From NCBI GenBank assembly GCA_910574635.1, contig CAJTCG010000006.1, positions 1-64,000 of the forward strand: 64,000 nt of DNA. Reading direction: 5' to 3'. This document shows positions 18,014 through 26,649 of this stretch, one piece after another. Position numbers and translations under genes: made by a program. Every line of letters begins with the position of its first letter. Position 1 is the stretch's first letter. Below the pieces are notes generated by a model, which was not told the origin of the DNA, did no database searches, and saw only the letters and a list, made by a program, of their open reading frames with translations. The stretch is from Oscillospiraceae bacterium. Lineage in GTDB: Bacteria; Bacillota; Clostridia; Oscillospirales; Oscillospiraceae.

Positions 18014-18876
18014 AGCAGCCGCCCCACCGGAAATGCCTCAAAAACCTGGGCATAGCGGCGGCCCAGCTCCTCCAGCGCCCCGTTGGTTTCCGCCTCCTGG
18101 GAAAAGAGGCCGAACACTGCCGGGCCAGAGCCGGACATGGCGGCGGCCAGGGCTCCGTGGCGGAGAAGGGCTTCCTTGATCCGCTGGATTTCCCGCCGCT
18201 CCGGCGGTTCCAGCACCGTCTCGAACACGTTGCCCACGCACCTTGCCGCGCCCGCCAGGTCCCCCTGCTTCAGGGCGGCGGACATCCCGTCCACGTCCGG
18301 GTGGGGGAGGCTTTTGTCAAAGCGGAGCCGGGCGAACATGGGCCCGGTGGGCAGGTCGAAGTCCGGCTTGCAGATCACAAAGCGGCAGTCCGGCAGGGGG
18401 GGGAGGTCCGTCAGCAGGTCCCCCCGGCCCTCCGCCAGGGCGGTGCCGCCCCGGACGCAGAAGGGCATGTCGCTGCCGATCTGCCCGCCCACGGCCTCCA
18501 GCGCCTCCCGGGGCATGGCCGGGGCGTATCTCTCCCGCAGCAGCCGCAGCAAAGCTGCCACGTCGGCGCTGCCGCCCCCCAGGCCCGCGTAGGCCGGGGT
18601 TTTCTTCTCCAGCGTCACCCGGAGGGACGGCCGGGGCCGTCCTATGGCGGCGAAGAACGCCTCCGCCGCCCGCTGTTCCAGGGTTTTCCCCTGGGGAAGG
18701 ACGAGGCCCTGGGCAAAAAGGGCGAAGCCCTCCCCGGCTTCCTCCAGCGTCACGGCGTCGCAGAGGCTTACTGTCTGCATTACCATGCGCATCTCGTGAT
18801 AGCCGTCCGGGCGTCGGCCCAGGATGTCTAAGGCCAGATTCACCTTTGCCGGGGCGGCCTGCGCATATCGTTCCAT
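18010..18876 (-). CDS. ispE: 4-diphosphocytidyl-2-C-methyl-D-erythritol kinase
   Basis: 288 residues from ATG 18876 (AAGGAGGA four bases upstream). GHMP kinase: APAKVNLALDI at 8-18, ATP loop PAYAGLGGGSADVA (94-107), catalytic Asp in GSDMPF (133-138), and SGSGPAVFGL near the C-terminus. It phosphorylates CDP-ME in the MEP isoprenoid pathway. It follows a hydrolase gene by 10 bp. Confidence 0.95.
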   Translation of the reverse strand: MERYAQAAPAKVNLALDILGRRPDGYHEMRMVMQTVSLCDAVTLEEAGEGFALFAQGLVLPQGKTLEQRAAEAFFAAIGRPRPSLRVTLEKKTPAYAGLGGGSADVAALLRLLRERYAPAMPREALEAVGGQIGSDMPFCVRGGTALAEGRGDLLTDLPPLPDCRFVICKPDFDLPTGPMFARLRFDKSLPHPDVDGMSAALKQGDLAGAARCVGNVFETVLEPPERREIQRIKEALLRHGALAAAMSGSGPAVFGLFSQEAETNGALEELGRRYAQVFEAFPVGRLL

Positions 18877-18886
18877 AAAGTCCTCC

Positions 18887-19663
18887 TTAAAATCCCATCT
18901 CCGCCAGCTCTTGAACCAGGCGGATATAAAACTCCCCGGCGTCAAAGCCGGGACGCTTCCGCCGCCGCCCTCCCGCGGCGTCTTGGTGGGACACGCCCGC
19001 CAGGGTGCCCCGCCAGCGCCCCCAGGCGGCAGAGTCCGGGGAGACCAGGCCGTCGGTGGGGGCGTCAGCCCTGGTGAGCCGGAGCTGGAGGCGGTCCATG
19101 GGGTCCCAGCCCGCCCCGTCCAGCCGGGCGCCCCAGCTTTGGTAGTAGACCAGGGGGCTGTCCGGGTTCTCTTCGTTGAAGCGGGCCATGGCCACGGGGG
19201 TTAGGGCGCTTACCGCCGCCGGGAAGTCCGGGTCCCGGTCTCCCCGGGCCCGCCAGAAGCCCTCCAGACCCCGGCCCGCAATCCGGCAGACCCGCTCCCG
19301 CGCCAGCCACTCCGCCGCCGCCCGGGAGCCGTGGTGGGGCGTGCAGATGGTGGTGAGGGAGGCGGTTTTCCCGGCGAAGTCCAGGGTGGAGATGAGATAC
19401 CGGGCCTCCAGTCCGCCCTTGGAGTGGGCGATAAGGTTCAGCTTTTGGCTTTCTGTTTCCGTTAGGATGTCCTCCGCCCGGCGGAGAAGGGCCCGGGCGT
19501 TGCCGGGGACGCTGCCCCAGGCGTCCTGGCCGCTGAGGTAAACCGTGGCCCCATGTTCCCGGAGGATGTCCGCCACACGGCCCCAGTAGGGGAAAATCCA
19601 ATCGTCCCGGCAGTTGAGGCCGTGGATGAGCAGAAGGGGGTATCGGGTCCGGCAGTCCGTCAT
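18887..19663 (-). CDS. Alpha/beta-hydrolase (lipase/esterase-like)
   Basis: 258 residues. LLIHGLNCRDDW (11-22) provides the oxyanion segment and AHSKGGLEARY (79-89) the nucleophile elbow with Ser81. C-terminal HQDAAGG may hold the catalytic His. The family resembles triacylglycerol lipases and PGAP1-like esterases; no signal peptide, so a cytoplasmic esterase is likely. It is probably cotranscribed with ispE, without an obvious functional link. Confidence 0.82.
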   Translation of the reverse strand: MTDCRTRYPLLLIHGLNCRDDWIFPYWGRVADILREHGATVYLSGQDAWGSVPGNARALLRRAEDILTETESQKLNLIAHSKGGLEARYLISTLDFAGKTASLTTICTPHHGSRAAAEWLARERVCRIAGRGLEGFWRARGDRDPDFPAAVSALTPVAMARFNEENPDSPLVYYQSWGARLDGAGWDPMDRLQLRLTRADAPTDGLVSPDSAAWGRWRGTLAGVSHQDAAGGRRRKRPGFDAGEFYIRLVQELAEMGF

Positions 19664-19683
19664 AGGGGGCCTCCTTTCCGGCC

Positions 19684-19712
19684 TTGCGTGTTGGCGGATT
19701 TTGTGGTATGCT
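19684..19712 (+). promoter_or_regulatory. Promoter for the 27-codon small ORF
   Basis: TTGCGT 19684-19689, 17-bp spacer, TATGCT 19707-19712, about 75 bp before the small ORF. The divergent hydrolase gene starts at 19663. Confidence 0.55.
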
Positions 19713-19787
19713 GTCCGTGAGCATCGCTTGGGTGGCCGGATGGCAACCGGCGGGCGGTTGGTCTCTCTCTGAAAAGGGGGTGACAGA

Positions 19788-19871
19788 ATGCCGATTACAT
19801 TGACGTTTCATATCCTGCGCTGGACGGTAACGATCAAGGTAAAAAGCGGAAACCGCCACTCTGCCAAGTGA
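19788..19871 (+). CDS. Small ORF, 27 residues, basic, with a hairpin over its stop codon
   Basis: ATG 19788 has AAGGGGG seven bases upstream. The peptide starts MPITLTFHILRWTVTIKVK and ends NRHSAK: an alternating beta-like pattern with a basic tail. The last codons and stop lie in a hairpin (GAAACCG and CACT pairing with AGTG and CGGTTTC, 19849-19878). Promoter, ribosome site, ORF and hairpin are well spaced, which favours a real small gene; no function is known to me. Confidence 0.5.
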   Translation: MPITLTFHILRWTVTIKVKSGNRHSAK

Positions 19872-20041
19872 CGGTTTCATAGGCTTTTGCATATGACACT
19901 TTAACCTGCGATCAGACAAACCGCTTGCCGTGGTCATCTTCGCTATGCTCATTATAGGCCGAAACGGCCTTTCTGTCAAGCCCCGGCTTCGGCCGGGGCT
20001 TGACGTTCCAGTCTTTTTCCGCCCTTTCCGCCACGAAAGCA

Positions 20042-20070
20042 TTGACATTTCCGCTAAGGCCCGTTATCAT
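20042..20070 (+). promoter_or_regulatory. Promoter for the first NSS transporter
   Basis: TTGACA 20042-20047, 17-bp spacer, TATCAT 20065-20070. A hairpin of AGCCCCGGC / GCCGGGGCT type (19979-19999) lies just upstream and could end transcription of the small ORF. The rest of the gap is featureless. Confidence 0.7.
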
Positions 20071-20145
20071 AAGAGAATCTGCCCGGGCGGGATTTCCCGC
20101 CGGTGGGTTTTGCTACGAATTATACGAGAGAGGAACGAGAAACTT

Positions 20146-21498
20146 ATGAAACGGGAGCGTTTTCAATCCCGCCTGGGCTTCCTTCTGGTAAGCGCGGGCT
20201 GTGCCGTCGGCATCGGCAACGTGTGGAAATTCCCCTATGTCACCGGGGAGAACGGCGGCGGCGTGTTCGTGCTGTTTTACCTGCTCTTTCTGGCGATCAT
20301 GGGCGTGCCGGTTCTGACCATGGAGCTGGCGGTGGGCCGGGCCAGCCGCAAAAGCGCCGTGCAGGGCTATCAGGCCCTCCAGAAGCCGGGCAGCAAGTGG
20401 CACATTCACGGCTGGTTCTGCGTGGCGGGCTGCTGCCTTTTGATGATGTACTACACCACCGTCTCCGGCTGGATGCTGGGCTACTTCTTCAAGTTCGCCG
20501 GCGGGGCCTTTGACGGTCTTGCCGCCGGCGCGGTGGACGGGGTGTTCTCCGCCATGCTGGCGGACCCGGTGGAGATGACCGTCTGGATGGTTCTGACGGT
20601 GCTGGCGGGCTTTTTGGTGGTGAGCTTCGGCCTGCAAAAGGGACTTGAGCGGATTACGAAGTGGATGATGCTGGGCCTTTTGACCCTCATCATTGTGCTG
20701 GCGGTCCACAGCCTGACCCTCTCCGGCGGGATGGAGGGCGTGAAGTTCTACCTCCTGCCCGACTTCCAGCGGGCGGCGGAGGCGGGCCTGGGCAATGTCA
20801 TTACCGCCGCTATGAACCAGGCGTTCTTCACCCTGAGCCTCGGCATTGCCGCCATGGAGATTTTCGGCAGCTACATGAGCCGGGACAACACCCTCACCAG
20901 CGAGGCGGTGCGCATCTGCCTGCTGGACACCTTTGTGGCCCTGATGGCGGGCCTCATCATCTTCCCCGCCTGCTTCGCCTTTGACGTGGAGCCGGGACAG
21001 GGCCCGGCGCTGATCTTCATGATCCTCCCCAAGGTCTTCCTGAATATGGCGGGGGGCCGCCTCTGGGGGTCCCTGTTCTTCCTGTTCATGACCTTCGCCA
21101 GCTTCTCCACGGTCATCGCCGTCTTTGAGAACCTCCAGGCCAACGCCATCGACAACTTCGGCTGGAGCCGGAAAAAGGCGGCTCTGGCGAACTGTGTTTT
21201 CATCCTCATCGCCAGCATGCCCTGCGTCCTGGGCTATAACCTCTGGAGCGGACTCCACCTCATCGGCGGACGGGACGTGCTGGACAGCGAGGACTTCCTC
21301 GTCTCGAACCTGCTGCTGCCCCTGGGGTCCCTGGTGTACCTGCTGTTCTGCGTCAGCAAGAGCGGCTGGGGCTACGACCGCTATCTGGAGGAGGCCAACT
21401 CCGGGCAGGGCCTGAAAATGCCGCGCTGGCTGTGGCCCTACTTCCAGTTCGTCCTGCCGGTGCTGATTTTGATCATTTTGATTCAGGGGCTGCTGTGA
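20146..21498 (+). CDS. Sodium-dependent NSS (SNF) family transporter
   Basis: 450 residues, about 12 membrane helices. The first helix carries SAGCAVGIGNVWKFPY, the Na+/substrate signature of the family. ATG 20146 is chosen because homology begins here (RFQSRLGFLLVSAG); the longer frame reading has no ribosome site. It probably takes up an amino acid or related compound with Na+, which fits a Na+ gradient made by the decarboxylase. A second, distant NSS transporter lies convergently next to it. Confidence 0.93.
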   Translation: MKRERFQSRLGFLLVSAGCAVGIGNVWKFPYVTGENGGGVFVLFYLLFLAIMGVPVLTMELAVGRASRKSAVQGYQALQKPGSKWHIHGWFCVAGCCLLMMYYTTVSGWMLGYFFKFAGGAFDGLAAGAVDGVFSAMLADPVEMTVWMVLTVLAGFLVVSFGLQKGLERITKWMMLGLLTLIIVLAVHSLTLSGGMEGVKFYLLPDFQRAAEAGLGNVITAAMNQAFFTLSLGIAAMEIFGSYMSRDNTLTSEAVRICLLDTFVALMAGLIIFPACFAFDVEPGQGPALIFMILPKVFLNMAGGRLWGSLFFLFMTFASFSTVIAVFENLQANAIDNFGWSRKKAALANCVFILIASMPCVLGYNLWSGLHLIGGRDVLDSEDFLVSNLLLPLGSLVYLLFCVSKSGWGYDRYLEEANSGQGLKMPRWLWPYFQFVLPVLILIILIQGLL

Positions 21499-21520
21499 GC
21501 CGGAGCTCCAAAACTTAAAT

Positions 21521-21552
21521 AAAGCGGCGGGGAATTTCCCCGCCGCTTTTCT
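21521..21552. terminator. Bidirectional terminator between the two NSS genes
   Basis: AAAGCGGCGGGG / CCCCGCCGCTTT stem with A-run on one side and TTTTCT on the other (21521-21552); serves both convergent genes. Confidence 0.85.
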
Positions 21553-21562
21553 ATAGCTTGCT

Positions 21563-22894
21563 TTAGAACGCCACCTTCATGCACAGCGCCACCAGGCACA
21601 GGATAACGGCGCAGGGAACGTACACATACCGCCCGACGTGATACCACCAGGCGCCGGGGGCCTTCTCCGCGCCCTTGTCCACCTCGTCCATCAAATCCTC
21701 CCGGCGCATGATCCAGAACCAGCTCACCGCCCCCAGGGTGGCCCCGATGGGGATGATATAGATGGACACAATGTCCATCCAGGGGCCCCACTTGAAGATG
21801 GGCTCCATGTGCAAGCCGATTCCCAGGCACACCACGCACAGCAGGACCAGCATGGCCTTTCGGCTGAGCTTGGGGAATTTGTGGAGCAGGGATTCCCCCA
21901 CCGCCTCGAACATGTTCTGAAGGGAGCTGACCCCGGCGAAGATCATGGCAATATACAAAATCACCGCGAACAGCCGCCCCAGGGGGATGTCCTGCAAAAT
22001 CCGGGGCAGGGTGACAAAGAGCAGGGAGGGCCCCGCCCCGATGTCCAGCCCGTAGGCAAAACAGGCGGGGATCATCACCAGAGCGGCCACCAGGGCGGCG
22101 ATGGTATCGAAAAGGGCCGTCCGTTTCGCCAGCTTCGCCACGTCCTCCGCCGTATCCAGGTAGGCCCCGTAGACGATCATGCCGCTGCCGGTGATGGACA
22201 GGGAGAAGAAGGCCTGTCCCATGGCCCAGATCCACACCATGGGGTCCAGCAGCTCCTCCCACCGGGGGGAGAACATATAGCGGTAGCCCTCCGCCGCGCC
22301 GGGGAGGAAGGCCACCCGCACCGCCAGGATGAGGAAGATCAGGAAAAAGAGGGGCATCATGACCTTGTTGCTCTTTTCGATGCTCTTGGCCCCCAGCAGA
22401 AGCGTCAGCAGCGTGCCCACCACCACGATGGCGTGGAAGGGAATCACGGAGTAGTCCGCCAGGGAAAAGCTCTCAAACCAGGCGGCGGTGTCCGCCGTCA
22501 TCAGCTCCCCGGTGAGGGAGCCGGCGAAAGCCTTCAGCACGTAGGAGATGATGACCGCGTAGCCGATGGCGATGCACATGGACCCCGCCAGGGGCAGCCA
22601 GCCCAAAAGGCCCCCGGCCCTGCCCAGCTCCTTTTTCCGGGTGCCCCAGGCCATTTCATAGGCCCCCAGGGTCCCCGTCCGGGCCCGGCGGCCCACGGCG
22701 TACTCCGCCGCCAGGCCCACGGTGCCGAAGAGGGCGATGAAGATCAGGTAGGCGATGAGGAAGGCCCCGCCGCCGTTGCTGCCCATCTTGGCGGGAAAGC
22801 CCCACACGTTGGCCATGCCCACCGCCGAGCCCACCGCCGAGAGGACAAAGCCCCACTGGCTGCTGAACTGGCGCTTCTTGTGCTCGTGGCTCAT
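21563..22894 (-). CDS. Sodium-dependent NSS (SNF) family transporter, second
   Basis: 443 residues, about 11-12 membrane helices. N-terminal signature SAVGSAVGMANVWGFP, with Gly in place of the usual Lys/Arg after NVW, marks a different NSS branch from the rightward neighbour. It overlaps the preceding C_GCAxxG_C_C gene by 4 bp, so both are translated together. Substrate unknown. Confidence 0.92.
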   Translation of the reverse strand: MSHEHKKRQFSSQWGFVLSAVGSAVGMANVWGFPAKMGSNGGGAFLIAYLIFIALFGTVGLAAEYAVGRRARTGTLGAYEMAWGTRKKELGRAGGLLGWLPLAGSMCIAIGYAVIISYVLKAFAGSLTGELMTADTAAWFESFSLADYSVIPFHAIVVVGTLLTLLLGAKSIEKSNKVMMPLFFLIFLILAVRVAFLPGAAEGYRYMFSPRWEELLDPMVWIWAMGQAFFSLSITGSGMIVYGAYLDTAEDVAKLAKRTALFDTIAALVAALVMIPACFAYGLDIGAGPSLLFVTLPRILQDIPLGRLFAVILYIAMIFAGVSSLQNMFEAVGESLLHKFPKLSRKAMLVLLCVVCLGIGLHMEPIFKWGPWMDIVSIYIIPIGATLGAVSWFWIMRREDLMDEVDKGAEKAPGAWWYHVGRYVYVPCAVILCLVALCMKVAF

Positions 22895-23352
22895 GCCGCG
22901 CCCCCTTCCCGCTCCTCCTGAATCAGGGCCTCCAGCAGCTCCACCGCCGTGACGATCATGTTGTCGCAGTGGGCGGTGACGCCCAGGCGCTGGGAAGCGG
23001 GATTTTTGTCCGTTACGCCGGGCTTGGCCCGGAGGAGGTCCCCGCAGCGGGTGTGGCCGAAGACCTCGAAAAAGCGGCGGCGGTACTCCTTGGTGACGCG
23101 GTAGATGTTCCGCTTGGCCTCCTGGTCCCCCTGCTTGTCAAAGGGGAAGCAGAGGCTCAAAATCAGCGCGCCGCCGCTGACGGCGCCGCAGACCTCCTCG
23201 TGGCTGCCGCCTAGGCCGCCGCCGAAGCCGCCCAGGAGGGGCAGGACCTCCTCCGGCGTCCGGCCCGCCAAACCGGCGCAGGCCGCCGCCACGGACTGGG
23301 CGCAGTTCCAGCCCTCCTTGTGATATTGATACGCCATCGCGCAGCGATCCAT
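22891..23352 (-). CDS. C_GCAxxG_C_C family (redox-active cysteine) protein
   Basis: 153 residues. The family motif is present: WNCAQSVAAAC at 15-25, GGFGGGLGG, then EVCGAVSGGAL, and later Cys residues (RCGDLL, AHCDNMI). These proteins are common in anaerobes and are suspected to bind metal or do redox chemistry; no function is proven. Coupling by a 4-bp overlap to an NSS transporter suggests a transport-linked role. Confidence 0.9.
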   Translation of the reverse strand: MDRCAMAYQYHKEGWNCAQSVAAACAGLAGRTPEEVLPLLGGFGGGLGGSHEEVCGAVSGGALILSLCFPFDKQGDQEAKRNIYRVTKEYRRRFFEVFGHTRCGDLLRAKPGVTDKNPASQRLGVTAHCDNMIVTAVELLEALIQEEREGGAA

Positions 23353-23415
23353 AAAAATGTCTCCTCTCTGTCAAATTCATCTGCTTTGGCCCGAAGGGCC
23401 TGTACTTATGAGGGC

Positions 23416-23444
23416 ATTATAACAAGCCTGGATGGAAATAGCAA
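23416..23444 (-). promoter_or_regulatory. Promoter of the C_GCAxxG_C_C/NSS operon
   Basis: Minus strand TTGCTA (23444-23439), 17-bp spacer, TATAAT (23421-23416). Confidence 0.65.
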
Positions 23445-23546
23445 CCAGGAAAATTCCGGGCTTATTTTGAAGAATCCGGCCCCGTTTTCCCGTTTTGTTC
23501 TCAGCGGGCCTTTTGCCCGTACCTTTTTGAATAAGGAGCTGAGACG

Positions 23547-24293
23547 ATGACGACGTTTTCCCTGAAGCTGACGGCGGTGGTTCTCATGACCCTGGACCAC
23601 ATCGGACTGTACATTCCGGCGGCCCCGGCGTGGCTGCGCTGGCTGGGCCGGGGGGCCTATCCCCTGTTTCTCTTCTGCATGGTCCAGGGCTATGCCCATA
23701 CCCGGAGCCGGAAGCGGTACCTTCTGCGGCTCTATTTGATGAGCCTTTTTATGACGGCCTTGGGCCTGTTCTTAAATACCCGGTTCCTCCCGGAGGGGGG
23801 CTATGGAAACCACAACATTTTCCTGCCGCTGTTTCTGACGGGGGTTCTCATCAGCGCGGTGGAGCTGTACCAGCGGGACCGCAAGCGGGGCGGGCTGCTG
23901 CTGGGGGCCGTTGCCCTGGTCCAGGTTCTTTACGGGCTTCTCCCGTTCCTGCTGCCCTTCACCCGGAATTTCAGCGGGGACGTTCTCACCGGAGTGGTCC
24001 CGAACCTGGCGGTAAACGAGTTCGGCTTCGAGTTTATCGCCTTGGGGCTGGCCATGTACTTCCTCCGGGACCGCCGGGAGGCCCTGGCCGCCGTGTACCT
24101 GGTTTTCTGCATCTACCAATTCAGCGCCGAGGCGCTGTACGGCGTGTTCCCCGTCCAGTGGATGATGGTTCTGGCGCTGCCGCTGATGCTCCGTTACAAC
24201 GGGGAGAGGGGCCGGGGCTGGAAATGGTTCTTTTATGTCTACTATCCCGCCCACACCTGCCTGCTGTTCCTGCTGGCCCGGGGCCTGGGATAA
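23547..24293 (+). CDS. TraX family membrane protein
   Basis: 248 residues with seven or eight hydrophobic segments. The N-terminal LKLTAVVLMTLDHIGLY and RWLGRGAYPLFLFCMVQGY stretches are typical of TraX-like proteins, some of which acetylate F-pilin; chromosomal Firmicutes copies have unknown substrates (an acyltransferase role is assumed). No conjugation genes are nearby. Confidence 0.88.
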   Translation: MTTFSLKLTAVVLMTLDHIGLYIPAAPAWLRWLGRGAYPLFLFCMVQGYAHTRSRKRYLLRLYLMSLFMTALGLFLNTRFLPEGGYGNHNIFLPLFLTGVLISAVELYQRDRKRGGLLLGAVALVQVLYGLLPFLLPFTRNFSGDVLTGVVPNLAVNEFGFEFIALGLAMYFLRDRREALAAVYLVFCIYQFSAEALYGVFPVQWMMVLALPLMLRYNGERGRGWKWFFYVYYPAHTCLLFLLARGLG

Positions 24294-24296
24294 CAT

Positions 24297-24330
24297 AAAG
24301 CGGAGCGGCAGAGCCGCTCCGCTTTAAAAA
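24297..24330. terminator. Bidirectional terminator
   Basis: AAAGCGGAGCGGC / GCCGCTCCGCTTT with A and T flanks, between the convergent TraX and lipoprotein genes. Confidence 0.8.
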
Positions 24331-24336
24331 CTGCGC

Positions 24337-24909
24337 TTACCGCTCCTCGGCGGTGAAAAACACGAAGAAGGTGTCCCCTTCGCTGTCGTCGTCGAAGAGC
24401 TCCAGGTGGGAGATGGAGAAGTCCTTTTCGTCCGCGGGCACGTCGAAGACCAGGTCGCCGGTGCGGGTTTCGTTTACCGCCAGCTCGTACTCGGCGGGAA
24501 GCTGCTCTTCCGACACCACTTCCAGGTCGCTTCCGTCCTCGGCCTCAGTGATGGGCCAGGCGAATTCGTCCGTCTCGGAGCTGGCGGTCCACTGGCCCTG
24601 AAAATCGTCGTCGTACATGGGCAGGCTTTCGTTGAAGGTATTTTTAATGCTCATATTTACTACCAGCACCTTCATACCCTCCGGGGCTGTGTGACCATGG
24701 TAGTCGCCGGTGGTGTAGGCGCTGTTTACGGTAAAGTCCATGAAATAGGAATGTACCAGGTCGCCGGTGCGGGCCTCGGCGTAACCGTCCTCAGCCTGAA
24801 CCTCGCCGCTTCCGGCGCTGCTGGAGCCGCCGCTGGAATCGGAACCGCCGCAGGCGGCCAGAGTGAAAAGCAGCAGCAGCGCTAGGGTCAGAGAAAGCAG
24901 TTTTTTCAT
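24337..24909 (-). CDS. Lipoprotein with DUF4352-like immunoglobulin-like domain
   Basis: 190 residues. Signal peptide with lipobox LAAC (Cys20), a Gly/Ser-rich spacer and a beta-sandwich about 45-188 (MKVLVVNMSIKNTF, ETRTGDLVFDVPADEKDF), as in DUF4352 telokin-like proteins. It should be anchored to the outer face of the membrane. Function unknown. Confidence 0.85.
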   Translation of the reverse strand: MKKLLSLTLALLLLFTLAACGGSDSSGGSSSAGSGEVQAEDGYAEARTGDLVHSYFMDFTVNSAYTTGDYHGHTAPEGMKVLVVNMSIKNTFNESLPMYDDDFQGQWTASSETDEFAWPITEAEDGSDLEVVSEEQLPAEYELAVNETRTGDLVFDVPADEKDFSISHLELFDDDSEGDTFFVFFTAEER

Positions 24910-25006
24910 CGCAGGATATCCCCCATTCTGTAGTCTTGGTTCTCTCTGCCGGAGGCGGGATTCCGCGCGGTTTGCATGGAAGCCAAACGCCTCCCGGCCT
25001 AAGGGA

Positions 25007-25035
25007 ATGATACTACGGACCGCCTTTCAAGTCAA
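25007..25035 (-). promoter_or_regulatory. Promoter of the lipoprotein gene
   Basis: Minus strand TTGACT (25035-25030), 17-bp spacer, TATCAT (25012-25007). Confidence 0.7.
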
Positions 25036-25098
25036 TATCCGTAACATAGAAATTGTCCGCTGCATAGGCTGGAGGGAGACGGCCTGGGAGGGATGAGG

Positions 25099-25716
25099 AT
25101 GAGGCAGACGGTGTATATCTGGGGGACCCCGGAGCGGTTCGCCAATTACCGGCGCTGGGTGGAGTCCGCCGGGGGCCGGGCGGTGTTCGGGAAGGACGCC
25201 GGGGGCCGGGGAATCCGGTGGGACGCGCTGCTCCTCCCCGGCGGCGGGGACCTGGAGCCCTGGCGTTACGGGCGGGAGAATACTGCTTCCCGGGGGCTGG
25301 AGCCGGAGCGGGACGAGGCGGAGCTTCGGCTGCTCCAGGAGTTTACCGCCGCGGGGAAGCCGGTGCTGGGGGTCTGCCGGGGGCTCCAAACCATCAACGT
25401 CTTTTTCGGCGGAACCCTGGCCCAGGACATTCCCGGACACGGGGCCTGGGAGGGAGGAGACCGGCTCCACGGCGTGCGGAACGCCCCCGGGCTTGCTCTC
25501 TGGGGGGAGGGGCTGACGGTGAACAGCGCCCACCACCAGGCGGCGGACCGGCTGGGCAGCGGCCTGCAGGCCGTCCAGTGGGCGGAGGACGGCGTGGTGG
25601 AGGCCCTGCGCCATGAGCGCCTGCCGGTGTGGGCGGTCCAGTGGCACCCGGAGCGCCTGGGGGACCCGGTTCCGGGGCGGCGGCTGATGGAGGCTTTTTT
25701 AAATTTGGGCCGCTGA
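25099..25716 (+). CDS. Class I glutamine amidotransferase-like (peptidase C26, gamma-glutamyl hydrolase type)
   Basis: 205 residues if read from the second ATG (25099); the first ATG at 25093 touches the GGGAGGG site. The triad is visible: nucleophile in GVCRGLQ (Cys93), His and Glu in WHPE (183-185). LLPGGGDLEPW matches PuuD-like gamma-glutamyl-GABA hydrolases, though it is shorter than typical PuuD (about 250). Cleavage of a gamma-glutamyl amide is likely; the physiological substrate is unknown. Confidence 0.85.
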   Translation: MRQTVYIWGTPERFANYRRWVESAGGRAVFGKDAGGRGIRWDALLLPGGGDLEPWRYGRENTASRGLEPERDEAELRLLQEFTAAGKPVLGVCRGLQTINVFFGGTLAQDIPGHGAWEGGDRLHGVRNAPGLALWGEGLTVNSAHHQAADRLGSGLQAVQWAEDGVVEALRHERLPVWAVQWHPERLGDPVPGRRLMEAFLNLGR

Positions 25717-25758
25717 GAAAAAATTTCCGAAATTTGCGGGAAAACCGTTCAAGACCGC

Positions 25759-25787
25759 TTGACAGCCGGGGCCTTTCATGGTATGAT
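25759..25787 (+). promoter_or_regulatory. Promoter of the tRNA cluster
   Basis: TTGACA 25759-25764, 17-bp spacer, TATGAT 25782-25787, about 50 bp before tRNA-Gly. Confidence 0.75.
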
Positions 25788-25839
25788 ATCCAAGCTGACG
25801 ATTTCCAGGGAGGGCCGAAACCTCGCGGCCAAGACTTAA

Positions 25840-25914
25840 GCAGGTGTAGCACAATGGTCAGGGCACCAGCCTTCCAAGCTGGGGATGCGAGTTCGATTCT
25901 CGTCACCTGCTCCA
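25840..25914 (+). tRNA. tRNA-Gly(TCC)
   Basis: Acceptor GCAGGTG/CACCTGC, anticodon stem CCAGC/GCTGG with loop CTTCCAA (anticodon TCC), T-loop GTTCGATTC, encoded CCA. Confidence 0.95.
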
Positions 25915-25924
25915 TCCAAAATTC

Positions 25925-26001
25925 GCGCCAGTAGCTCAGCCGGATAGAGCAACTGCCTTCTAAGCAGTAGGCCAGGGGTTCGAGTCCCTTCTGGCGTGCC
26001 A
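25925..26001 (+). tRNA. tRNA-Arg(TCT)
   Basis: Acceptor GCGCCAG/CTGGCGT, anticodon stem ACTGC/GCAGT with loop CTTCTAA (anticodon TCT), T-loop GTTCGAGTC, CCA encoded. Confidence 0.95.
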
Positions 26002-26044
26002 AGCTCTTCCCCTTCGTCCAGCGGTTTTCAGATGGTTGATATGT

Positions 26045-26122
<78 letters not shown>

Positions 26123-26179
26123 CAAGAAGCAGGGGATCGGGGCTTTTCCCCGGTCCCCGTGCTTATTTCCTTCCTGCAT

Positions 26180-26254
26180 GGGGACGTAGCCAAGCGGTAA
26201 GGCAAGGGACTTTGACTCCCTCATGCGCTGGTTCGAGTCCAGCCGTCCCTGCCA
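26180..26254 (+). tRNA. tRNA-Gln(TTG)
   Basis: Acceptor GGGGACG/CGTCCCT, anticodon stem AGGGA/TCCCT with loop CTTTGAC (anticodon TTG), T-loop GTTCGAGTC, CCA encoded. Confidence 0.95.
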
Positions 26255-26261
26255 GCTCAGA

Positions 26262-26560
26262 AATTCCCCTTACCGCTCCGTTTCCGCCTGGCGGCGAAAA
26301 CTGCGCCGGACGGGAAATTTCTTCGCTCCTTCAAGGGGGAGCGGGCTCCCCCTTGAGCAACCCCCACCCCTGCGGGGGGACGGGGGACGAGAGACGAGGG
26401 GAGCAGGGCAAAGGTAAGCGCAGCGAAACCGTGCGCGGCGTTCACCCCCGCAAAAATGGGGGCCCCCGCAAAATCGATAGATTTTGTGGGGAGAGGAGGA
26501 AGGAATGGAGCGGGCGCAGTCCTCGCCCCGCAGGGCGGGGACGGAGCAGAGCGGAATTTC
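26262..26560. repeat. Repeat-filled gap inside the tRNA cluster
   Basis: The gap between tRNA-Gln and tRNA-Lys (317 bp) starts with a relative of the palindromic repeat at 9470-9548 and holds further hairpins (CAAGGGGGAGC / GCTCCCCCTTG at 26330-26355). No ORF has a ribosome site or recognisable product. Confidence 0.45.
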
Positions 26561-26571
26561 ATCCGACGACG

Positions 26572-26646
26572 ACCCGGTAGCTCAGTCGGCAGAGCAACTG
26601 CCTTTTAAGCAGTGGGTCCGGGGTTCGAATCCCCGCCGGGTCACCA
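26572..26646 (+). tRNA. tRNA-Lys(TTT), host of the satellite insertion
   Basis: Acceptor GACCCGG/CCGGGTC, anticodon stem ACTGC/GCAGT with loop CTTTTAA (anticodon TTT), T-loop GTTCGAATC, CCA encoded. Its last 48 bases form the left attachment repeat of the element; the tRNA remains intact. Confidence 0.96.
26599..26646 (+). repeat. attL (48-bp core)
   Basis: Identical to 35548-35595; begins TGCCTTTTAAGCAGTGGG and ends GGGTCACCA. Covers the anticodon loop to the CCA of tRNA-Lys. Confidence 0.93.
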
Positions 26647-26649
26647 AGG

